Positions 1-5,265 of a DNA stretch of 8,529 nt are shown here, piece by piece. Source of the DNA: an uncultured Gemmatimonadales bacterium (GTDB taxonomy: Bacteria > Gemmatimonadota > Gemmatimonadetes > Longimicrobiales > Gaopeijiaceae). The translations under genes and the position numbers were made by a program. How positions within the stretch are numbered: the first letter of the stretch is position 1; each line of letters begins with the position of its first letter. The notes below the pieces were generated by a model. The model searched no databases. It was not told the DNA's origin and saw only the letters and a list, made by a program, of their open reading frames with translations. The DNA is taken from contig CALJKZ010000145.1 in assembly GCA_937983085.1 (NCBI GenBank), forward strand, positions 1 through 8,529, given 5' to 3'.

Positions 1-1
1 G

Positions 2-112
2 CCCGTGCTTCCCTTCGGCGGCGTGGTCGCCTGGGTTCGATACGGACCGGTCGCCGTGGACAGCTACTACGTCTACCGCGCCATCACGCTGGAGACCTCC
101 CTGGTCTTCTGA
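2..112 (+). CDS. C-terminal end of a probable outer-membrane beta-barrel protein (partial)
   Basis: Only the last 36 codons are in the window. The frame enters open at base 2 and stops at TGA 110-112. The tail contains Tyr/Val/Arg-rich stretches with alternating residues (for example VDSYYVYRAITLETSLVF) and ends in a terminal Phe. A C-terminal beta-strand ending in an aromatic residue is the usual signal that the BAM machinery recognises in outer-membrane beta-barrels, so that is the best guess. The family cannot be named from so short a piece. The 96 bases before the next gene contain no clear terminator, so co-transcription with the M28 peptidase gene is possible but not shown. Confidence 0.5.
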   Translation, partial: PVLPFGGVVAWVRYGPVAVDSYYVYRAITLETSLVF

Positions 113-208
113 TCCCGCGCCGCTCCTCCTGGCGTCTTGCCGCCCGGAAGGTTCAGTCGGATGTTGCCGGCTCCACCACCGCCTCCGTGCCTCCTTCCAA
201 GGCCTCCC

Positions 209-1318
209 ATGCACGCGCGTCTCGCCGTCATCGTCGCAGCGGCCCTCCTCGTAGTCGTCCCTGTTCCCGGCTCTGCCCAGAACCCGGGAGCCCAGGAGGA
301 GCGCATCAGTGATCCCCCCGAGCTTCGACGCAACGTGCGGCGCATTCTCGGAGGGGTACCGATGACGGCGGCCGACAGCATGCGCCAGGAGATCGTCCGC
401 CGCCTGGACTTCGAGTCGTACAAGGCACTCCTCCGTGGACTCACCGAGTTCGGCGACCGGGAGCAGGGAACCGCCCGCAACCGTGCCGCCAACGACTGGA
501 TCGAGGAACGGCTGCGCGGCTGGGGATACGAGACCGAGCGGGTGCACTACACGTTCGCGCGGCGGGTGGGGGACTCGCCCGAGCCCCGCGACCAGGTGTT
601 CGGCACCTTGGTCGGTGCCACGCGGCCTGACGAGATGTACATCATCGGAGCCCACATGGACGGTCGTGGGGGTGGGGAGGCCGCCAACGACGACGGATCG
701 GGTACCGCCCTGGTCATGGAGATCGCGCGCGTCCTGGCCTCCGAGGACATCGTATCGGACCGGACCATCCGCTTCGCGCTCTGGAACAACGAGGAGACCG
801 GGCTCCAGGGGGCACGGGCGTACGTGGAGCAGCGCGCCGAGCTTCAGGGGATCGAAGACCCGCCGGGCTCGGGCCGGTATCCGGAGCCGCGCTGGATGGG
901 CATGATCCAGCACGACATGATGCTCTGGGACCACGGCAATCCGGTGACCTCCCAGCAGGCCCTGGACGCCGATGTCGACGTGGAGTACCAGCTCGTCTCC
1001 GAGATGGCGGACGAGTCGGCTCAGCTCGGACTCGCCCTCATCAACGCGAACCGCATGCATGCCACCGACTACCCGGCGGTCCTCAGCAACGCTATGAGCA
1101 ATACCGACTCCACCCCGTTCATGGACCTCACCCCGTCGGTGAGTCTGCGGGAGAATCGTCGCCTGTACGAGACCGGGAATGGCGCGAATCCACACTGGCA
1201 CCAGCCCACCGACCTCTTCGAGACGTTCTCGGATCGGGACTTCATGCTCGGCTTCAATGCGGCGCAGACCACGCTGGGCGCGCTTACGGAGTTGGCGGGG
1301 ATCCGGCTGGTACGCTGA
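209..1318 (+). CDS. Secreted M28-family zinc metallopeptidase
   Basis: A 369-residue exported protein of the M28 family (aminopeptidase/carboxypeptidase type), which uses two zinc ions to hydrolyse peptide bonds. I chose ATG 209 because it is followed directly by a signal peptide (MHAR, then a hydrophobic Ala/Val/Leu core, cleavage near GSAQ), with a weak AAGG about six bases upstream. A TTG start at 137 would add a Pro-rich leader that makes no sense before a signal peptide. The family metal site is complete: H149 and D151 in AHMDGRGGGE, bridging D161 in ANDDGSG, general base E195 and ligand E196 in WNNEETGL, D236 in QHDMM, and H331 in HWHQPTD. It probably acts in the periplasm or outside the cell on peptides. 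Substrate specificity cannot be read from sequence. The gene converges on the BRCT gene 18 bases away. Confidence 0.92.
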   Translation: MHARLAVIVAAALLVVVPVPGSAQNPGAQEERISDPPELRRNVRRILGGVPMTAADSMRQEIVRRLDFESYKALLRGLTEFGDREQGTARNRAANDWIEERLRGWGYETERVHYTFARRVGDSPEPRDQVFGTLVGATRPDEMYIIGAHMDGRGGGEAANDDGSGTALVMEIARVLASEDIVSDRTIRFALWNNEETGLQGARAYVEQRAELQGIEDPPGSGRYPEPRWMGMIQHDMMLWDHGNPVTSQQALDADVDVEYQLVSEMADESAQLGLALINANRMHATDYPAVLSNAMSNTDSTPFMDLTPSVSLRENRRLYETGNGANPHWHQPTDLFETFSDRDFMLGFNAAQTTLGALTELAGIRLVR

Positions 1319-1321
1319 CGC

Positions 1322-1336
1322 CGGGGCGAGGCCCCG
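1322..1336. terminator. Convergent-gene hairpin, possible bidirectional terminator
   Basis: A perfect 6-bp stem CGGGGC (1322-1327) and GCCCCG (1331-1336) with a GAG loop fills most of the 18 bases between the stop codons of the M28 peptidase (+) and the BRCT protein (-). Its position between two converging genes suggests transcript-end function in both directions. No T-run follows on either strand, so it is not a classic intrinsic terminator. In GC-rich DNA a short stem like this can also arise by chance. Confidence 0.45.
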
Positions 1337-1954
1337 TCAGGCCAAGGCGTCGGCCCAGTGCTCTTCCGTGATGACGGCGATGGGGACGCCGCGCTCCCCA
1401 TACTGGATAACCTCGTCGATGAGGCCGCCGAACTCGGCCTGTGACCAGTCCGAGGCAGCGATGGCGCCGATGACCACGTAGTCCGTCCTGCGATTCACCG
1501 TCCGCTCGCAGATCCCTCCCCGTTCCCGCACTTCCCGCTCGCAGGCGTGGAGCGGTCCGTAGGCCATCTCCCCACCGAAGACGAAGGTCTGGCCTTCGAA
1601 CACGATGTCCGGGGGCGGATCGGAGAGGGGGAGGTCGGTGGCCAGCGGATATCCGCCCCCGAAGCCCGACGGATTCTCCGCAAGCTGGCTCAACATCGAG
1701 GCCAGTCTCTGGCGCTCACGCTTGTCGGCGCGGCCATCCATGAAGATCCGTTCAAGCCGCCGCGCCAGGAGGTTGGCGGGATAGCGGGTGGCGATCTCCG
1801 GGTTCTCCTTCGCCCAGTCCGACAGGCGCTCGGCCTCCTCGGTGGAAACGTCCCCATCGGCGATGACGCCCCGCACCAGCCCGACCATTTCGGCCAGACC
1901 CTGTTCGACGCGCCGCTGTGCCTTGAGTTGGGTCGCCCGGTTCACGCCGGGCAT
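1337..1954 (-). CDS. TerB-like and BRCT domain protein
   Basis: A 205-residue cytoplasmic protein with two parts. Residues about 18-95 are helical and contain two acidic segments, ADGDVSTEEAERL (32-44) and MDGRADKRERQRL (72-84), in the repeated pattern of TerB-like (tellurite resistance B) domains. Residues about 117-204 form a BRCT domain: strand GQTFVFGG, a RGG turn (145-147), TDYVVIG (157-163), an amphipathic helix, PIAVITEEHW and the typical late Trp (W200). BRCT domains bind phosphoproteins or DNA ends and are known in bacteria from NAD-dependent DNA ligase. The partner here is unknown. ATG 1954 is the first usable start, but no Shine-Dalgarno-like sequence precedes it. The gene begins 25 bases after the CotH-like gene stops and is probably co-transcribed with it. 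There is no signal peptide, unlike its exported neighbour, so the two may not share a function. Confidence 0.8.
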   Translation of the reverse strand: MPGVNRATQLKAQRRVEQGLAEMVGLVRGVIADGDVSTEEAERLSDWAKENPEIATRYPANLLARRLERIFMDGRADKRERQRLASMLSQLAENPSGFGGGYPLATDLPLSDPPPDIVFEGQTFVFGGEMAYGPLHACEREVRERGGICERTVNRRTDYVVIGAIAASDWSQAEFGGLIDEVIQYGERGVPIAVITEEHWADALA

Positions 1955-1979
1955 GTCGACGGGGTGGAAAGGGGGAGGT

Positions 1980-3092
1980 TCATCGGCCCGTCGTCATGTC
2001 GCGACAGTCGTCCACGATCTCGTCCTCGAACTCCTCGGGGTCGTCCACCACCTTCCAGAAGTCCTCGAAGAAGTCGAGCATGTCTTCCGCGTCGTCCTCG
2101 TCGAAGCGCTCGTATCCGAGGGCTCCGAACTCTGTAATCATCGCTTCGATGTTCGGTCGGGCGGCGGAGAACGGCGCGGTGGCGGCCGCGTAGCCGAGTT
2201 CCGGTCGACAGAATCCCCGGTAGAGCCGTTGCGTGACCCTGCGAATCTTGTTCTGGAGGCCGGGAGCCACCGTAGCGTACCGCGTGTTGACCAGCCCTGA
2301 GAAGTCGAAGTCGTAGGGAACCGTGAGAAAGCGTCCGTCTTCCGTCCGGATCAGCTTCACGTTGTGGAAGAAGACGGGGGACCAGTCGACGTTGGCGATC
2401 ATGTAGTTGAACATGGCCACCAGCACCGAATACTCGGCCCAGGCCCGCTGGGGGGCGAACTGGCTCACGTCTTGATGGGTGGCCCGTGCGCGCTCGGCCA
2501 TCCGATCCTCGTCTTCGATGAGGAAGCCGAACTTGGTACGCGTGTCGTAGTCGTCCTCGATGTCCACGTAGGTGATCTCCACCAGGCGGACCCGGAAGCT
2601 CTGCGGCGTCAGTTCGTTGAAGATCCGGTACGCGAGGTACTCGTCGAAGACGTAGTTCTGGTAGTTGTCGCTCCCGTCGTTGCAGGGCGTCACCAGCTTG
2701 AGCTTGTCCTGGCCCTCGAAGACCGTCCCCTCCATCTGACTCGTAGGGAAGTCGAGCCTGAGGGGCGGGAAGTTGCAGTTGCGCTTGTTGCGGCGGAAGT
2801 TGCCGCGGGTCCGCGTATCGACGGGTTTCACGACCTCGCTGCCGTCCATGTCGATGAAGGTGAGCGTGCCCTCCACCTCCACCGAATCGTTGCGCTCGTC
2901 GCGGAGCCACTCGATGTCCGTTCGGAGTGTCATCCGAATGGGTTCGTGGGACTGGAAGAGGGGTGCGTTCTCGGCAGCCTCCGCACGCTCCGCATACTCG
3001 GCGGGGGTGGGAAGGACGACCTCCTGAGCGGCCGAACCGACGGGAATCAGGAGGGCGGCGAGGAGGGCGGCGGGAATGGAGCGTCGATCCAT
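1980..3092 (-). CDS. Secreted CotH-like (atypical kinase fold) protein
   Basis: A 370-residue protein with a signal peptide (MDRRSIPAALLAALLIPVGSAAQ, cleavage near residue 23). ATG 3092 is chosen because this peptide follows it and GAGGAAG lies at 3102-3096, six bases from the start by its GAGG core. Features resembling the CotH kinase family are: RTRGNFRRNKRNCNFPPLRL (94-113), like the glycine-rich RGN segment; an LKL lysine near 131; FGFLIEDED (188-196), like the ingrown strand with a conserved acidic residue; NVDWSPVFFHN (234-244), a catalytic-loop-like Asp/Asn pair; and VPYDFDFSG (258-266), like the metal-binding Asp motif. Bacillus spore-coat CotH phosphorylates protein serines with ATP, but the substrate of secreted relatives is unknown. 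Cys107, Cys137, Cys295 and Cys363 could form disulfides. The C-terminus (331-365) is very acidic. The gene diverges from the DUF4956 operon, a common genomic partnership for CotH-like proteins. Assignment is by motif reading, without a profile search. Confidence 0.65.
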   Translation of the reverse strand: MDRRSIPAALLAALLIPVGSAAQEVVLPTPAEYAERAEAAENAPLFQSHEPIRMTLRTDIEWLRDERNDSVEVEGTLTFIDMDGSEVVKPVDTRTRGNFRRNKRNCNFPPLRLDFPTSQMEGTVFEGQDKLKLVTPCNDGSDNYQNYVFDEYLAYRIFNELTPQSFRVRLVEITYVDIEDDYDTRTKFGFLIEDEDRMAERARATHQDVSQFAPQRAWAEYSVLVAMFNYMIANVDWSPVFFHNVKLIRTEDGRFLTVPYDFDFSGLVNTRYATVAPGLQNKIRRVTQRLYRGFCRPELGYAAATAPFSAARPNIEAMITEFGALGYERFDEDDAEDMLDFFEDFWKVVDDPEEFEDEIVDDCRDMTTGR

Positions 3093-3241
3093 GGTCTTCC
3101 TCGGGTGCATCGGGTCCGGCCACAGAGTACCCGACGGCCGGCGTCTTTGTCCAGCGACGGGTTGCTCTTCGTCCGTCGCCGAGCGCATCATTGGGCGCTG
3201 CGGCCCCTGACGGGGGCCTCGAACCCCATCTGCGGACGTGC
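3093..3241. promoter_or_regulatory. Divergent promoter region between CotH-like and DUF4956 genes
   Basis: This 149-base region must hold the start signals for both transcription units. On the minus strand TGGACA (3153-3148) and TACTCT (3129-3124), 18 bases apart, make a weak sigma70-like pair about 30 bases before the CotH-like start. On the plus strand TTGCTC (3162-3167) and CATCAT (3186-3191), also 18 bases apart, are a still weaker pair for the DUF4956 operon. A 6-bp inverted repeat CCGGCC (3116-3121) and GGCCGG (3136-3141) overlaps the minus-strand candidate and could be an operator, or could be chance in GC-rich DNA. Promoter consensus in this phylum is uncertain. Confidence 0.3.
3202..3227 (+). 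promoter_or_regulatory. Hairpin pair in the leader of the DUF4956 operon
   Basis: GGCCCC (3202-3207) and GGGGCC (3213-3218) form a perfect 6-bp stem with a TGACG loop, 23 bases before the DUF4956 start codon. The same GGGG run (3213-3216) can instead pair with CCCC at 3224-3227, so two mutually exclusive stems are possible. The DUF4956 start has no clear Shine-Dalgarno sequence, so leader folding could matter for its translation. The signal is short and GC-only, and chance is a serious alternative. Confidence 0.25.
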
Positions 3242-4309
3242 ATGGCTTCCACACGAACCAAGGGCCTTCGTGGCCAGGGCCTCGGTCCGGTCGTGGTCTA
3301 CTACGTGCTCTTCGCCGCGGTTCTGGTGCTTCTCGTCCAGTATGTGCCGTCCATCCGCGAGGTGGTGTCGGGCGCCCGACTGAATCAGCTCGGAACGGGG
3401 CTGGAGGAGGCATTCGGTGTCGCCGCTCCGCCCATCGGTCAGGAGGTGAACGCCGGTCCGTGGTCGGGGGCGGTCGTCGCCGGTCTGTCCATGCTCGGCG
3501 CCCTCGCCATCATGGTCCCCGTCACCCTCGTCTACATGATCACCCGGCGGCGGCGGGGCTACGACGAGTCGGTGGTCCACACGCTGCTCATTCTTCCGGT
3601 GGCGGTCACCGGGATCGTGATGATCGTCCAGAACAGCGTGGCGCTGGCGTTCTCCCTTGCGGGCATCGTCGCGGCGGTGCGGTTCCGCACGACGCTGGAG
3701 GACACCAAGGACGCGGTGTACGTATTCCTCGCCATCGGCGTCGGATTGGCTTCGGGAGTTCAGGCCCTGGGTATCGCTCTGACCCTGTCGGTCATCTTCA
3801 ACCTGGTCATCGCCGTGCTCTGGTTCACCAACTTCGGGAACGTCTACGCGGACCAGCAGAGCCGCGACGGCTCGATGCCCGTGGGTGACGTCCTGGCCGG
3901 ACCCCACACGGCGTTGGCCGCGGTGCAGGTGGGCGATCGGGCCGTCCTCGAGGCCGTTTCCGTTTCGGAAATCCGAGACATCGCCGAGCGCGCCGTCCGC
4001 TTCGAGCGACACATCACCGAAGAGCGACAGAAGAAGAAGAGGAAGCGGGCCAACGCCCTCATCATCGTCCATTCCGCCAACGCCCAGGAGGCCCAGGCCT
4101 ACGTAGATGCCGCTCTGACGGAGCTCTCGGTCCGCTGGAAGTTGGTGGAGATCGAGCCGACCGCCCGTGGCCAGATGCTCATCTACGTCGCGCGCTTCGA
4201 CGACCCGACCTCGGAAGGCGCCCTGATGGATCGAATGAGGGAGGGACACGGGGGCGCGATTTCGGCTGCCGAGTTCCGCTCCCTCAAGGGACTGAAGCCG
4301 AGGACGTGA
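3242..4309 (+). CDS. DUF4956 domain inner-membrane protein
   Basis: A 355-residue membrane protein. Hydrophobic segments lie at about 15-35, 76-100, 112-129, 132-146, 158-173 and 176-195. The third to sixth carry the hallmark of DUF4956, including VAAVRFRTTLEDTKDAVYVF (143-162) followed by LAIGVGLASG. After about residue 200 the chain is soluble, with a basic patch ERQKKKRKR near 260 and then an alternating strand/helix domain (ALIIVHSANAQEAQAYVDAA and onward) that probably sits in the cytoplasm. No biochemical function is established that I can cite. The family is often encoded beside VTC-domain polyphosphate polymerases and CotH-like proteins, and this window repeats that pattern. ATG 3242 is used because it precedes the first membrane segment closely, although the upstream sequence lacks an obvious ribosome binding site. 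The stop TGA overlaps the GTG start of the next gene, so translation is probably coupled. It may anchor or gate the downstream polyphosphate kinase (inference). Confidence 0.85.
   Translation: MASTRTKGLRGQGLGPVVVYYVLFAAVLVLLVQYVPSIREVVSGARLNQLGTGLEEAFGVAAPPIGQEVNAGPWSGAVVAGLSMLGALAIMVPVTLVYMITRRRRGYDESVVHTLLILPVAVTGIVMIVQNSVALAFSLAGIVAAVRFRTTLEDTKDAVYVFLAIGVGLASGVQALGIALTLSVIFNLVIAVLWFTNFGNVYADQQSRDGSMPVGDVLAGPHTALAAVQVGDRAVLEAVSVSEIRDIAERAVRFERHITEERQKKKRKRANALIIVHSANAQEAQAYVDAALTELSVRWKLVEIEPTARGQMLIYVARFDDPTSEGALMDRMREGHGGAISAAEFRSLKGLKPRT
4300..4309 (+). promoter_or_regulatory. GTGA start/stop overlap, DUF4956 to propeller lipoprotein
   Basis: GTG 4306-4308 starts the lipoprotein and TGA 4307-4309 stops the DUF4956 gene. 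GAGG at 4300-4303 sits too close for a good Shine-Dalgarno, and AAGGGA at 4286-4291 is somewhat far, so initiation here probably depends on ribosomes ending the upstream gene. An alternative TTG at 4321 would remove most of the signal sequence and is less likely. Confidence 0.6.
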
Positions 4310-5265
4310 GGTACGTCGAGTTGCTCACGGCCGTCCTGGTGGCTTGTGGGCCCCCGGGAGGGGCTCCGAATGAAGATTCGGGGGGTGAGGCCGACGTGCC
4401 CTCGGGGGAGGCGGTGCCCGTGGAGGTAGGGTCCACAACGGCCTCGGAAGCTCAGCCGAACGCGGATGGTTCGGTGGCGACGGCGGAGGGGGCCGCGGGC
4501 ACTCCGGTACTTTCCCGCTACGACTTCAGTGAACCCGACGCCCGCTTCGATCTCCCCGGTCGGCTCGACGAGATCTCGGGCCTGGCCCTGACCGTGGGTG
4601 GGCGACTGCTCGGACACGACGACGAGCGGGGGCGCGTCTACGAGATCGACCCCGTCGCAGGGGAGGTCGGGAAGCGATTCGACCTCGGGAGTGGCAACGT
4701 CCTCGACGACTTCGAGGGGATCGCCGCCGTCGGGGAGCGCCTCTTCCTCGTATCGAGTACCGGGTTCCTCTATGAATTCCGGGAAGGGGCGGACGGTGCC
4801 GATGTCCCCTACCGGGTGACGGACACGGGCGTCGGGTCCGCATGTGAGGTGGAGGGCTTGGACTACGATGCCGACGCCCAGGCGCTTCTCCTGGCGTGCA
4901 AGCGGACCGACCGCGCCGACGATCCCATCACCCTCTACTCCCTTCCTGTCGCGGGCGGGGCCCCGAACGCCGTCGGCATCCGCCGAGCCGACCTCCCGGC
5001 GTTCGGGCTGGAGCCGGGCTTCCAACCCAGCGCGGTGGCCGTCACCGACGAGGGGACGTGGCTGCTTCTCTCAGCGGTCACGGAGAGCATCCTGGAAGTG
5101 AACCGGGGAGGGACGGTCCTCGCTGGAGCCGTGCTGCCACGGGACCGGCATCCTCAGCCCGAAGGTCTGGCCCTCGGGCGCGACGGCGTCGTGTACATCG
5201 CCGACGAGCAGAACGGAGACGACGCACACATCGCGGTCTACCATCCTACGAGGGGAAGCAGGTGA
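4306..5265 (+). CDS. Lipoprotein with SdiA-regulated/phytase-like beta-propeller
   Basis: A 319-residue protein. The N-terminus is short and hydrophobic and ends in a lipobox-like LVAC (residues 11-14), so Cys14 is probably lipidated. The signal is short and weakly charged, with an odd Glu5, so export is likely but not certain. Residues 15-66 are a low-complexity Gly/Ala/Glu/Ser linker, typical of a tether. The rest carries regularly spaced strand motifs, ISGLAL (90-95), FEGIA (136-140), VEGLDY (182-187), PSAVAV (241-246) and PEGLAL (285-290), with acidic turns such as HDDERGRVYEID. This is the blade pattern of the SdiA-regulated and esterase-like phytase propellers, which resemble calcium-dependent phytases. 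Its substrate is unknown. It lies between DUF4956 and the polyphosphate kinase with 4-base overlaps on both sides, so it is made with them. A role in sensing or hydrolysing phosphorylated compounds outside the inner membrane is a guess from context. Confidence 0.72.
   Translation: MRYVELLTAVLVACGPPGGAPNEDSGGEADVPSGEAVPVEVGSTTASEAQPNADGSVATAEGAAGTPVLSRYDFSEPDARFDLPGRLDEISGLALTVGGRLLGHDDERGRVYEIDPVAGEVGKRFDLGSGNVLDDFEGIAAVGERLFLVSSTGFLYEFREGADGADVPYRVTDTGVGSACEVEGLDYDADAQALLLACKRTDRADDPITLYSLPVAGGAPNAVGIRRADLPAFGLEPGFQPSAVAVTDEGTWLLLSAVTESILEVNRGGTVLAGAVLPRDRHPQPEGLALGRDGVVYIADEQNGDDAHIAVYHPTRGSR
5251..5265 (+). promoter_or_regulatory. Ribosome binding site and GTGA overlap that set the ppk fusion start
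   Basis: AGGGG (5251-5255) lies six bases before GTG 5262-5264, and TGA 5263-5265 ends the lipoprotein gene. The frame of the kinase stays open upstream to about 4896, but that part lies inside the lipoprotein gene and reads as Arg/Pro-rich shadow sequence. The ribosome binding site plus the overlap that matches the previous junction decide for GTG 5262. Confidence 0.75.

Noticed and set aside
137..208. TTG start at 137 for the M28 peptidase
   Set aside because: It would put a Pro-rich, non-hydrophobic stretch before an obvious signal peptide that begins at ATG 209.
1942..3261. 439-codon open frame on the minus strand across the CotH-like gene
   Set aside because: Its product is low-complexity Arg/Gly/Pro sequence without motifs, a typical GC-rich shadow of the real frame.
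3093..3413. Upstream in-frame extension of the CotH-like protein on the minus strand
   Set aside because: It would bury the signal peptide behind 107 residues of Arg/Pro-rich sequence and overlap the DUF4956 gene. The GAGGAAG site supports ATG 3092.
4896..5261. In-frame upstream extension of the polyphosphate kinase
   Set aside because: It lies wholly inside the lipoprotein gene, reads as Arg/Pro/Gly-rich shadow sequence, and a good AGGGG site sets the start at GTG 5262.
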